Shown here one piece after another: positions 1-9,297 of a DNA stretch of 64,000 bases. Position 1 is the first letter of the stretch. Each line of letters begins with the position of its first letter. This DNA is from CAZBLK01 sp964492715. GTDB taxonomy: Bacteria; Bacillota; Clostridia; Lachnospirales; WRBF01. The notes below the pieces were generated by a model that did not search any database, was not told the origin of the DNA, and saw only the letters and a list, made by a program, of their open reading frames with translations. A program made the translations under genes and the position numbers. The stretch spans positions 140,092 to 204,091 of the forward strand of contig CAZBLK010000001.1 in NCBI GenBank assembly GCA_964492715.1, written 5' to 3'.

Positions 1-1
1 T

Positions 2-1903
2 ATTGCAAAAAATGTTGACAAGGACACAACAAGTGCTTTAATGGCAGATGACCCACGAGACGTTTACCCTCAGCCAAAATCAATGCGTTCATACACTTTT
101 GACACACTTGCGGCGTCGCTTCTTGGAATACAGCGTGGTGACAGCTATTGGGGGCTTGAAAACAAGTACAATACCCAACTTACAGGTGTTGCAGGAAGAA
201 GCTTTAGAACTTATGATTCATCAAACAACGCTGTAACGACATTAATTGAACCACAGGACGGCTATTCACTTGTGACTACTATAAACTCGACATATCAGCA
301 ATTTGCAGAAGAAGCCGCACTTGAAATGGGCGAATTGTACCAACCGCACAGTGCCGCAGTTTTAGTTATGAACCCACAAACAGGGGCTGTGCTTGCAATG
401 GCTGAATACCCAAGCTTTAACGCAAATGACCCTTTTAATTTGGATTATGTCGGGAGTGAAACTTTGAAAGCCGAGCTAGAGCTGCTTGAAGACGAACAGC
501 TTACAGATAGCATGTTTGAAATTTGGAAAAATTTTATTATTTCTTCAAGCTACGAGCCAGGGTCAATTTACAAGCCAATGGTAGTTGCGGCGGCTTTGGA
601 GGAAGGCATTGTTACGCCAGAATCAACGTTTATGTGCAATGGCGGTAAAACTGTCGGAGGCAAATTTGTAAGGTGTTGGGTGTATGATACAGTTGGTTCT
701 CACGGAGAACAAACGCTTATGGAAGCTGTTGCAAATTCTTGCAATGTCGCTTTAATGGACATTGCATTGCTTCTTGGCAGGGAAAAGTTTTATAAATATC
801 AGCATGATTTTGGCTTTGGTGAATTAACATGGATTGACCTTCCGGGTGAAATGTCTTGCGAAAATAATTTACACACAATAAACAAGCTTAACGAGTCGGA
901 ACTTGCTACAGGCGGCATGGGGCAAGGGTTTAACGTTACATCTATTCAAGTGCTTAACGCATTTTCAGCAGTAATAAACGGTGGGCGGCTTATGCAGCCG
1001 TATGTTGTTTCGCAAATTATAGACAAAAACAATCGTGTTGTGTATGAAGCCGAAGAAAAGGTATTAAAAAAGGTTATTTCCGAGGAAACTTCAAGCTTTA
1101 TGCGACAAGAACTTCAACGTGTTGTTTCGCCCGAAGGTACAGGCAAAAAAGCAATTATTCCAGGGTATAACATCGGCGGAAAAACTGGTACAGGTGAGCA
1201 AGGTGTCAGAGGAAGCGGAAAATATACTATTTCATTTATTGGCTACCTTACAATTGAAAACCCAGACATTATTGCTTTAGGTGTAATACACTTGCCAAAA
1301 GACTACAAAGAATACATGCAAGGCTCGACAACAGCTACTCCAATTATTCAAACTATGTTTAAAAAAATAATTAAGCACAAAGGGCTAAAGCCAAATGCAG
1401 GTGTAGAAATTGTTGACCTTGACTTAGAGGCTGAAGACGAAGGAACTTTTGAACTTGAAAGCTTTGAGGGCAGGGACACAAAATATGCTACTGAAATTTT
1501 AAACAATTTGGGAATAGACTTTGTTTTAAGCGGTGGAGGTGACGTGATTACTTCACAGCACCCTAAAGGTGGAACAAAAATAACAAACGACTACAAAATA
1601 TATTTGTTTACAACTGACAGTGGCAACGAACAGGAAATGGAAATTGTTCCTAATTTAAGCAACATGCCTGCTTATCTTGCAAGGGAAACACTGGAAAACC
1701 TTGGTTTTACAATTAATATAAGTGACTTTACACCTGCGAGTGAAAATACAGAAGGAAGTGCTGAAAGCAACATAGAAGCAGAAACAAATTTAAGCGAAGA
1801 AGCTTCTAATTCTGCTCTGGAACAAAAAATTGTTTTTGAGCAAGTTCCATCTGCTGGTACAAAAGTTCAAAAGGGTTCAAGTGTAAGGATTAAAGTAAAA
1901 TAA
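2..1903 (+). CDS. Class B penicillin-binding protein (transpeptidase) with PASTA domains, 5′ partial
   Basis: This D,D-transpeptidase crosslinks peptidoglycan at the outer face of the membrane. The reading frame is open to the window edge, so the membrane anchor and the start of the dimerisation domain lie upstream. All three catalytic motifs are visible: SIYK (active-site Ser codon 563-565, Lys codon 572-574), SCN in the NSCNVAL stretch, and a canonical KTG (codons 1181-1189). Two PASTA-like repeats follow at about 1490-1620 and 1640-1903, separated by an acidic, Ser-rich insert. A Cys pair (TFMC and VRCW) brackets a loop near the active site. It is the first of two related transpeptidases directly upstream of murE, the place where Bacillus and Clostridia keep ftsI/pbpB and spoVD. 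Whether this copy serves division or sporulation cannot be told from the sequence. Confidence 0.93.
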   Translation: MAKNVDKDTTSALMADDPRDVYPQPKSMRSYTFDTLAASLLGIQRGDSYWGLENKYNTQLTGVAGRSFRTYDSSNNAVTTLIEPQDGYSLVTTINSTYQQFAEEAALEMGELYQPHSAAVLVMNPQTGAVLAMAEYPSFNANDPFNLDYVGSETLKAELELLEDEQLTDSMFEIWKNFIISSSYEPGSIYKPMVVAAALEEGIVTPESTFMCNGGKTVGGKFVRCWVYDTVGSHGEQTLMEAVANSCNVALMDIALLLGREKFYKYQHDFGFGELTWIDLPGEMSCENNLHTINKLNESELATGGMGQGFNVTSIQVLNAFSAVINGGRLMQPYVVSQIIDKNNRVVYEAEEKVLKKVISEETSSFMRQELQRVVSPEGTGKKAIIPGYNIGGKTGTGEQGVRGSGKYTISFIGYLTIENPDIIALGVIHLPKDYKEYMQGSTTATPIIQTMFKKIIKHKGLKPNAGVEIVDLDLEAEDEGTFELESFEGRDTKYATEILNNLGIDFVLSGGGDVITSQHPKGGTKITNDYKIYLFTTDSGNEQEMEIVPNLSNMPAYLARETLENLGFTINISDFTPASENTEGSAESNIEAETNLSEEASNSALEQKIVFEQVPSAGTKVQKGSSVRIKVK

Positions 1904-1988
1904 CTTATAGCGTTATTACAGCACAACTTGTATATTTAATGTTCAAGCTGAATAAATATTATATAACGAAACTAACAAGGAGCGTTAT

Positions 1989-3938
1989 ATGAACAAGTTT
2001 TCAATTGTGAACAAAAAGAAAGTTGTGTTTGTAGTTGTTGCTTTTGAAATACTTTTAATAATATTGGCTGTTAGAGTTTTTTACATTCAATACGCAAACG
2101 GTGACGAGCTGCAAAAAAAAGCTTACGAGCAGCAAACTCGTGATAGGCTTATTGCGCCAAACCGAGGAAGTATTTATGACAGAAACATGGTGGGCATTGC
2201 AAAAACAGAAACAGTTGCGTCTATAAGCGTAATTCACAACCAAATTAAAGACAAAAACCGTGTAGCTCAAGTTTTGTCAGAAAAGCTTGAGCTACCGTTT
2301 GAAGACGTTTACAAAAAAGTTGATAAAAAAGTTGCACTTGAAAGAATTAAAACAAAGGTAGAAAAAGAAATTGCCGACGAAATTCGTGCAATGAACATTC
2401 CCGGCGTTGTAGTAGACGAAGGAATAAAACGTGTTTATACATATGATACACTTGCATCACATGTTATTGGCTTTGTAGGCAAGGACAACCAAGGGATAAT
2501 TGGGCTTGAAGCAAAGTATGATGAATTTTTAAGAGGCAGAGACGGAAAAATTTTGACCGAAACAGACGTTCGTGGGCGAGAGCTGCAAACAGGGCAGGAA
2601 TACCGTGTCGAGCCTACAGACGGTTACAGCATTGTTACAAGCCTTGACGTAATTTTGCAGCAATATGCCGAGCAAACAATTGAAAAGGCAGTAGAAGCTA
2701 AGCAAGCTAAACGTGGTTTAATTGTTTTGATGAACCCACAAAACGGTGAAATTTATGCAATGGCAAACAAACCCGACTTTAATTTGAATGACCCGTTTAC
2801 AATTAATTCGCCAGAGCTTCAAGCTGTTTGGAGCCAGTTTACCGAGCAAGAAAAATCGAACTATTTAAACCAGATGTGGCGTAACTTTAGCATAAATGAT
2901 ACATACGAGCCTGGCTCAACGTTTAAAATTATTACGTCGGCGGCTGGGCTTGAAGAAAATGTAGTTGAAGAAAACAGCATGTTTTCATGCGGTGGCTCTC
3001 ATTTGGTTGGCGACAGGCAAATTAAGTGCTGGCGTTTCCCAAGAAGCCACGGTTCAGAAACATTTGTTCAAGGCGTTTACAACTCATGCAACCCAGTGTT
3101 TATGATTGTAGCCGAAAGATTGGGTGTTGATTTATTTTACAAATACCTTTATAATTTTGGTTTTGATAAGAAAACTGGAATTGACGTTCCAGGCGAAGCA
3201 GTTGGCATTATGCACAAGCCTGAAAAGGTTGGCCCTGTAGAGCTTGCAACAATGAGCTTTGGGCAGTCGCTACAAATTACACCGCTTCAGCTTTTACGTG
3301 CTTCTTCTGCTGTTATAAATGGTGGGTACTTGGTTACTCCGCACTTTGCAACTAAGGCTATTGACAAAGACGGAAACATTGTTGAAGAATTTAAGTACGA
3401 AAAGGGTGAACAAGTAATTTCAGCCGAAACGTCACAGTCTTTGACAAAGATTTTGGAGGGCGTTGTCTATGAGGGTACTGGTTCAAAAACTTACATTCCA
3501 GGCTACCGTGTAGGCGGCAAAACTGCAACAAGCGAAAAGCTTCCTCGCAGAAGTGGCAAGTACATTGCTTCATTTTTAGCGTTTGCTCCTGCTGACGACC
3601 CACAAGTTATTGCGCTTGTTTTAATTGACGAGCCGCAAGGGACGTACTACGGCGGTCAAGTAGCAGGCCCAATTATGAAGGAATTTTTTGAAAATGCTTT
3701 GCCGTACATGAACATTAAGCCAATTTTTAATGAGCAAGAACAGCAGCTTAAAGATGCAGGTTTTGTTGTGCTTCCAAGGTTTACTGAAATGACGCTTGAA
3801 GAAGCAAAGAAGGAGCTTGAAGCACTTGGGCTTAAATTTGAAGTGAAAGGCGAAGGTAAAACGATTGTTAACCAATTTCCGCTTTCTGGTGAGGAGGTGC
3901 GGAAAGGCACTTCTATAATTTTGTTTGTGGAGGAGTAA
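1989..3938 (+). CDS. SpoVD/PBP2-like transpeptidase with one PASTA domain
   Basis: A second class B penicillin-binding protein, 649 aa, with its own AAGGAG ribosome site. It has an N-terminal membrane anchor (about residues 12-32), a dimerisation domain beginning at the APNRGSIYDRN motif, a transpeptidase domain and a single C-terminal PASTA domain (about 590-649). The catalytic motifs are S310-T-F-K313, S366-C-N368 and K511-T-A513. The last departs from the usual KTG by Gly to Ala. C334 and C347 bracket a loop near the active site; in Bacillus SpoVD a cysteine pair in this domain is under thiol-redox control, so the same is possible here. It lies 85 bp after the first transpeptidase and 67 bp before murE, so it is probably co-transcribed. 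One of the two tandem enzymes may be the sporulation paralogue, but that is inference. Confidence 0.92.
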   Translation: MNKFSIVNKKKVVFVVVAFEILLIILAVRVFYIQYANGDELQKKAYEQQTRDRLIAPNRGSIYDRNMVGIAKTETVASISVIHNQIKDKNRVAQVLSEKLELPFEDVYKKVDKKVALERIKTKVEKEIADEIRAMNIPGVVVDEGIKRVYTYDTLASHVIGFVGKDNQGIIGLEAKYDEFLRGRDGKILTETDVRGRELQTGQEYRVEPTDGYSIVTSLDVILQQYAEQTIEKAVEAKQAKRGLIVLMNPQNGEIYAMANKPDFNLNDPFTINSPELQAVWSQFTEQEKSNYLNQMWRNFSINDTYEPGSTFKIITSAAGLEENVVEENSMFSCGGSHLVGDRQIKCWRFPRSHGSETFVQGVYNSCNPVFMIVAERLGVDLFYKYLYNFGFDKKTGIDVPGEAVGIMHKPEKVGPVELATMSFGQSLQITPLQLLRASSAVINGGYLVTPHFATKAIDKDGNIVEEFKYEKGEQVISAETSQSLTKILEGVVYEGTGSKTYIPGYRVGGKTATSEKLPRRSGKYIASFLAFAPADDPQVIALVLIDEPQGTYYGGQVAGPIMKEFFENALPYMNIKPIFNEQEQQLKDAGFVVLPRFTEMTLEEAKKELEALGLKFEVKGEGKTIVNQFPLSGEEVRKGTSIILFVEE

Positions 3939-4005
3939 CAGCGTTTTACTTTATACATAAATTGGAAATAATTTAATTAACAACTAAACAAGGGGTGCAG
4001 TAACA

Positions 4006-5475
4006 ATGAAACTATTTGAAATAATGAACAAAGTTGAATATACAGTTTTGCAAGGCACAGACGTTGAAGTGAAGGGCATTGTAATTGACTCACGTAAGGC
4101 GCAAAAAGGCTCACTGTTTTTCTGCATTAAAGGGTTAAAAGTTGACGCAAGAAAGTTTGTTGATGATGCGGCGGAGCAAGGCGCAGTTTGCGTTGTAATT
4201 GATGACGAGGAAGGCTTAAAGCTTCCGCAGGACGTTACTGTTCTTAAAGTGAAAAATTCAAGGGAAGCTTTGGCATACGCTGCTGCAAGCTTTTTCGGAA
4301 ACCCTTCGGAAAGCTTCAACGTGATTGGTGTAACAGGCACAAATGGCAAAACTTCTACAACTTATTATATCGAAGCAATTTTAAACGAAAACAAGGCAAG
4401 CGTGGGTGTAATTGGAACAGTTGGAATTGTATTAAACGGCGAAAAGCTAAACATTCCGTTTGACACAAGCACAACGCCAGACCCTATTGAGCTTCACAAA
4501 ATTTTCCTTAGAATGAAAGAGGACAAAGCAGAGTACGTAGTAATGGAAGCTACGTCGCACGCCCTTGCTTTAAATAAGCTTGAAGGCACAAGCTTTGACG
4601 TAGGTGTGTTTACAAACTTAACTCAAGACCATTTAGATTTACATGGCACAATGGAAAACTACTTAAACGAAAAAACAAAGCTGTTTAAAATGTGCAGAAC
4701 TGGTGTAATAAACGCCGACGACGGCTCATGCAAGCATTTAATTGAAAACGCTGCATGTGAAAAAATTTACACATACAGCATTGAAAACGAAAGTGATTTT
4801 AAAGCAGAAAACGTGCAATATTTAAGCAATGGTGTAACTTTTGATGTTGCAATTAACGGCGAAAAGCATAGCTTTAACGTTCCAGTAGCTGGTAAAATTT
4901 CTGTATACAATGCTTTGGCTTCAATTGCAGCTACTTACTCAATTGGCGTTTCCATTGATACAATTAAAAAGGGTATTGAAAACATGAAAGGTGTTCCTGG
5001 GCGCATTCAATCTATACCAAACAACCTTGGCTTTAACGTTGTCGTTGACTATGCACACACACCAGATGGGCTTGAAAACATTTTGCAAGCTGTTCGTGGT
5101 TACACACAAGGCAGGATTATAACAGTTTTCGGCTGCGGCGGTGACAGGGACAGAACAAAACGCCCAATTATGGGTGAAATTGCAGGCAGAATTTCTGACT
5201 ACTGCGTAATTACGTCCGACAACCCACGCACAGAAGAACCTAATTCAATTCTAAATGAAATTGAATCTGGTACAGCACAAACAAAATGCGCCTATGAAAA
5301 AATAATTGACAGAAAACAAGCAATCTTTCGTGCATTAGAGCTTGCACAAAAAGGTGATTCGGTTGTAGTCGCTGGCAAGGGGCATGAAAATTATCAAATT
5401 TTTGCGGACAGAACTATACATTTTGATGACTGTGAAGTTGCAAAAGAATGGATTGACGCTTTCGAGAAGAAATAA
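4006..5475 (+). CDS. murE: UDP-MurNAc-L-Ala-D-Glu:meso-diaminopimelate ligase MurE
   Basis: Cytoplasmic Mur ligase adding the third stem-peptide residue. At 489 aa it has the normal length. Visible signatures are the ATP loop GTNGKT (residues 111-116), the lysine that is carbamylated in this family (K223 in NEKTKLF) and the substrate-selecting motif DNPR (405-408). DNPR marks meso-diaminopimelate rather than lysine as substrate, so the cell wall is predicted to be of DAP type. The ATG is preceded by AAGGGGTG at good spacing. murF follows 11 bp after the stop, so the two are translated from the same message. Confidence 0.97.
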   Translation: MKLFEIMNKVEYTVLQGTDVEVKGIVIDSRKAQKGSLFFCIKGLKVDARKFVDDAAEQGAVCVVIDDEEGLKLPQDVTVLKVKNSREALAYAAASFFGNPSESFNVIGVTGTNGKTSTTYYIEAILNENKASVGVIGTVGIVLNGEKLNIPFDTSTTPDPIELHKIFLRMKEDKAEYVVMEATSHALALNKLEGTSFDVGVFTNLTQDHLDLHGTMENYLNEKTKLFKMCRTGVINADDGSCKHLIENAACEKIYTYSIENESDFKAENVQYLSNGVTFDVAINGEKHSFNVPVAGKISVYNALASIAATYSIGVSIDTIKKGIENMKGVPGRIQSIPNNLGFNVVVDYAHTPDGLENILQAVRGYTQGRIITVFGCGGDRDRTKRPIMGEIAGRISDYCVITSDNPRTEEPNSILNEIESGTAQTKCAYEKIIDRKQAIFRALELAQKGDSVVVAGKGHENYQIFADRTIHFDDCEVAKEWIDAFEKK

Positions 5476-5486
5476 GAGGTGGTTGC

Positions 5487-6899
5487 TTGAAGCCGATTAG
5501 CTTAGAAGATGTTTGCAAAGCTGTAAAAGGAAAATTTGTCTGTGGTGGCGAAAGAAAAAATGTTGTTGTCATAAACGGAGTAACGACCGACAGCAGAAAA
5601 GCCAAAGACGGTTGTTTGTTTGTTCCGTTAAAAGGCGAAAATTTTGATGGGCATGATTTTATAGCTTCTGCGTTTGAAAATGGTGCTTCGTGTGTGATTA
5701 CCGAACGAGAAGAAGATTATAGTTTCGATATGCCAGTAATATATGTAAACTCAACACATCAAGCGTTGAAAGATTTAGCCGAATACTACATGTCGTTATT
5801 TAAAATTCCTGTTGTGGCAATTACAGGCAGCAGTGGCAAAACAACTACAAAGGATATGGTTGCTTCGGTTTTGGCACAAAAGTTTAATGTGCTAAAAACA
5901 GACGGCAACTTTAACAATGAAATAGGGCTTCCGCTTACTGTTTTTAACATTGACGAAAATACACAATGTGCTGTGCTTGAAATGGGCATGAACCAATTTG
6001 GCGAAATTCACAACCTAAGCAAAATTGCTTGCCCTGATGTTTGTTTAATAACAAATATAGGCGTTGCACATATTTTGAATTTGGGAAGCAGAGAAGGCAT
6101 TTTAAAAGCAAAGTCCGAGATTTTTGATTTTATGAAGCAAAACGGAACAGCCGTTTTATGCGGTGACGACGACATGCTTATTACATTAAACGACAAGCTG
6201 GATAATATAATTTATTATGGTTTAAGCAGTAACGAAGGCAAAAACAAAGCTTATGCTACTGACATAAAAGAAAATGGTTTTATTGGGGTAAGTTTTGTTT
6301 GCAATTATAAGTGCTCTAGCTTTAGCGTAAATTTAAACGCAATGGGCAAGCATATGGTTTCAAACGCACTTGCTGCCGCATCAGTTGGGTTTTTGCTTGG
6401 CTTATCGGAAGAACAAATTAAAAAAGGCTTAGAAAGCTTTGCACCTTCAAAAATGCGAATGGACGTAAAGCAAAACAAAGCAAACGGAATTACAGTAATT
6501 AACGACACATACAACGCAAACCCAGAGTCGATGAAAGCTTCGCTTGATGTTTTGGCTGGGCTTGAAACCGAAAGCAGAAAAGTTTGCATACTAGGCGACA
6601 TGCTTGAGCTTGGAAATTTGACAGACCAATTCAACATTGAGCTTGGTCAGCATATTGTAGCATTAAACACAATTGATTGTGTAGTATGTGTTGGAAACAA
6701 TGTAAAAGCCTACGAAGCAGTGGGTGAGGGCTTTATGCGAAGTAAAAGAAAAGGTGCTTCCACGCACCACTTCGCAAAGCAGGAATCTTTAATTGAAAAC
6801 TTGCCATCTATACTAAAGCAAAACGACATAGTTTTAGTAAAAGGTTCTCGTGGGGCAGGGCTTGAAAAAACGGTTAAAGCTATTTTGGAAATGATATAG
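5487..6899 (+). CDS. murF: UDP-MurNAc-tripeptide:D-Ala-D-Ala ligase MurF
   Basis: Adds D-alanyl-D-alanine to the UDP-MurNAc tripeptide, completing the pentapeptide precursor. The 470-aa protein has the N-terminal UDP-binding domain, the central ATPase domain with loop GSSGKTT (114-120) and the C-terminal ligase domain (NDTYNANPESMKA, GDMLELG). The start is TTG: GAGGTGG lies immediately after the murE stop and four bases before the TTG, with no better in-frame start nearby. It sits between murE and mraY in the wall cluster. Confidence 0.96.
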   Translation: MKPISLEDVCKAVKGKFVCGGERKNVVVINGVTTDSRKAKDGCLFVPLKGENFDGHDFIASAFENGASCVITEREEDYSFDMPVIYVNSTHQALKDLAEYYMSLFKIPVVAITGSSGKTTTKDMVASVLAQKFNVLKTDGNFNNEIGLPLTVFNIDENTQCAVLEMGMNQFGEIHNLSKIACPDVCLITNIGVAHILNLGSREGILKAKSEIFDFMKQNGTAVLCGDDDMLITLNDKLDNIIYYGLSSNEGKNKAYATDIKENGFIGVSFVCNYKCSSFSVNLNAMGKHMVSNALAAASVGFLLGLSEEQIKKGLESFAPSKMRMDVKQNKANGITVINDTYNANPESMKASLDVLAGLETESRKVCILGDMLELGNLTDQFNIELGQHIVALNTIDCVVCVGNNVKAYEAVGEGFMRSKRKGASTHHFAKQESLIENLPSILKQNDIVLVKGSRGAGLEKTVKAILEMI

Positions 6900-6918
6900 A
6901 ATATTTTTGAGGTGAAGC

Positions 6919-7887
6919 ATGACATTTTCGTTGAGAACAGGAATTTTCGCCATACTTATTGCGTTTACGGTAAACGTTTTGATTAGCCCAATTTTAATTC
7001 CGTTTTTGGCAAAGTTAAAGTTTGGTCAAAATGTGCGTGAGGACGGGCCAAAAACGCACCTTAAAAAAGCAGGGACGCCTACAATGGGCGGTATAATAAT
7101 TTTGTTTAGCACAGCTTTTGCTTCACTTGCTTTTTTGCTTGGCAACAGTGACGGCTTAATCGTTCTTTTTGTCACGCTAGCCTTTGGGTTTATCGGTTTT
7201 CTTGATGATTACATTAAAGTTGTAAAAAAACGCTCGCTTGGTTTAAGGGCGTACCAAAAAATAATTGCACAGCTTGCAGTTACAACAGTGTTTACGTTTT
7301 ACGTTTGGTCTTTCCATGCAAAAGATGCTATAACAACAACTATTATTCCTTTTTTTGGCACGGTAGACCTTGGCATTTTTTGGTTTCCCCTTGTTTTTTT
7401 CATTATGATTGGTGGGGTAAACAGCGTAAACTTAACAGATGGCTTGGACGGTTTGGCTACTGGGGTAACGACACTTGTTGCAACGTTTTTCTTAATTATG
7501 GCATATGCTTTTCAAAACAGCTCTTTGCCAATTGCAGGGACTGTAATAGGCAGCCTTCTGGGGTTTTTGCTTTTTAATTCTCACCCAGCTAAAGTTTTTA
7601 TGGGCGACACTGGCTCGCTTGCGCTTGGGGGCTTTGTTGCTTCGATGGCGTTGCTTTTAAAAATGCCATTGTTCCTTGGCGTTGTTGGAATTGTTTATGT
7701 TATAGAAGCACTTTCTGTTATGATTCAAGTTGGATATTACAAGCTTACAAAGCAACGCTTTTTCAAAATGGCACCAATTCACCATGCTTTTGAAGTTTCG
7801 GGCTGGTCGGAAACAAAGGTTGTTACTTTGTTTTATGTTATTACTGCAATTGGCTGTTTAATAGGCTTTTTGGGCATTGAACTATAA
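6919..7887 (+). CDS. mraY: Phospho-MurNAc-pentapeptide transferase MraY (lipid I synthase)
   Basis: Integral membrane enzyme that moves phospho-MurNAc-pentapeptide onto undecaprenyl phosphate to form lipid I. The 322-aa sequence is almost wholly hydrophobic, with about ten membrane spans. Family signatures run in order: EDGPKTHLKKAGTPTMGG, LDDYIKV with the catalytic Asp pair, NLTDGLDG, MGDTGSLALGG and PIHHAFE near the C-terminus. A GAGGTGAAG ribosome site precedes the ATG, 19 bp after murF. Confidence 0.97.
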   Translation: MTFSLRTGIFAILIAFTVNVLISPILIPFLAKLKFGQNVREDGPKTHLKKAGTPTMGGIIILFSTAFASLAFLLGNSDGLIVLFVTLAFGFIGFLDDYIKVVKKRSLGLRAYQKIIAQLAVTTVFTFYVWSFHAKDAITTTIIPFFGTVDLGIFWFPLVFFIMIGGVNSVNLTDGLDGLATGVTTLVATFFLIMAYAFQNSSLPIAGTVIGSLLGFLLFNSHPAKVFMGDTGSLALGGFVASMALLLKMPLFLGVVGIVYVIEALSVMIQVGYYKLTKQRFFKMAPIHHAFEVSGWSETKVVTLFYVITAIGCLIGFLGIEL

Positions 7888-7923
7888 TGACGAATTGAAC
7901 TCACACGATAGGTTGGTGGTAAA

Positions 7924-9297
7924 ATGAATTTTTCGGGGAAAAAGGTTCTTGTTTGCGGCATGGCACTAAGCGGCGTTTCTGCGGCGTTGCTTCTTAAAAA
8001 GCTTGGAGCAGCAGTTACAATTCAAGACATAAAGCCGTTTGAAAAGGTTACGAATGAGCTTAAAAAGCTAGAGGGAACAGACATAAAAACTCATTTGGGG
8101 CAAAATCCCGATGATATAATAAACACATTTGACCTAATCGTAATGAGCCCTGGAATTCCGCTTGACTTGCCGTTTTTAAACGAAGCAAGAAAGCTTTCAA
8201 TTCCAATTTGGAGTGAAATAGAGCTTGCAAGCAGCGTCTGCCCTTGCACAATTGTTGCAATTACTGGGACTAATGGCAAAACAACCACAACCGCACTTGT
8301 TGGCGCAATTATGAAGGAATACAAAGGGAATGTTGAGGTTGTAGGAAACATTGGCGTTCCTTTCTCCGAAAAGGTTTCAAGGTTAAATGCTGATGATTAC
8401 GTTGTGGCTGAAATAAGCAGCTTTCAGCTAGAATCATCAGAGCATTTTAATCCAAAGGCTTGCGCTGTTTTAAACATTACGCCCGACCATTTAAACAGAC
8501 ATAAAACTCTTGAAAATTACATTGAAACTAAAAAACGTATTTTTAAAAACCAAACAGAAAATGATTTTACAATTTTAAATTATGATGATAAAGCTGTTCA
8601 GCTTATGGAAAAAGACTCTAACGGCAAAATTGTTTTTTTCAGTGCAAAGGAACAGTTGGACGAAGGTGTTTTTGTAGACACTGACAAAAACATTTGCATT
8701 TTGTTAGACGGCATTAAAAAAACTGTAATTAAGGCTGACGAGCTGCAAATTTTGGGCAAGCACAACCTTGAAAATGCACTTGCTGCTGTTGCACTTACTG
8801 CTTCTATTGGAGTGCCAATTGAAATTATTGAAAAGGCTCTAAAGAACTTTAAAGGTGTACCTCACCGCTTAGAATTTGTTGCTGAAGCAAAAGGAATTGC
8901 ATTTTATAACGACTCTAAAGCTACAAACCCAGACGCTGCAATTAAGGCTATTGAATCGATTGAGCGCCCAATAGTTTTAATTGCAGGCGGGTACGACAAA
9001 GGCTCAGACTTTAGCGACTGGGTGAAGCTGTTTCAAGGAAAGGTTAAGCATGTTGTAGTTTTAGGTGAAGTTACAAACGCAATTATCGAAACTTTAAAGT
9101 CTTACAGCTACAATAATTATGACAAAGTTAACTCACTTAAAAGTGCGGTTGATTTGTGCTACAGCAAAGCAGAAAAGGGCGACTGTGTTTTGCTTTCGCC
9201 TGCATGTGCAAGCTGGGATATGTTTGACAATTTTGAAGAACGTGGAAGAATTTTTAAGGAGTTCGCAATGGAAATTGCAAGCAGGGAGGGAGCATAA
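7924..9297 (+). CDS. murD: UDP-MurNAc-L-Ala:D-Glu ligase MurD
   Basis: Cytoplasmic Mur ligase adding D-glutamate. The 457-aa protein has an N-terminal Rossmann-like UDP domain, the ATP loop GTNGKTT (115-121), ITPDHLNRH in the central domain and a C-terminal ligase domain (NDSKATNPDAA, AGGYDKG, LSPACASWD). Its stop codon overlaps the ftsW start by one base (TAATG), so translation of the two is probably coupled. Confidence 0.96.
   Translation: MNFSGKKVLVCGMALSGVSAALLLKKLGAAVTIQDIKPFEKVTNELKKLEGTDIKTHLGQNPDDIINTFDLIVMSPGIPLDLPFLNEARKLSIPIWSEIELASSVCPCTIVAITGTNGKTTTTALVGAIMKEYKGNVEVVGNIGVPFSEKVSRLNADDYVVAEISSFQLESSEHFNPKACAVLNITPDHLNRHKTLENYIETKKRIFKNQTENDFTILNYDDKAVQLMEKDSNGKIVFFSAKEQLDEGVFVDTDKNICILLDGIKKTVIKADELQILGKHNLENALAAVALTASIGVPIEIIEKALKNFKGVPHRLEFVAEAKGIAFYNDSKATNPDAAIKAIESIERPIVLIAGGYDKGSDFSDWVKLFQGKVKHVVVLGEVTNAIIETLKSYSYNNYDKVNSLKSAVDLCYSKAEKGDCVLLSPACASWDMFDNFEERGRIFKEFAMEIASREGA

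Noticed and set aside
3391..3958. Long open frames on the strand opposite the second transpeptidase and other core genes
   Set aside because: They lie entirely within confident genes, lack ribosome sites and show no domain-like sequence; they are shadows of biased codon use.
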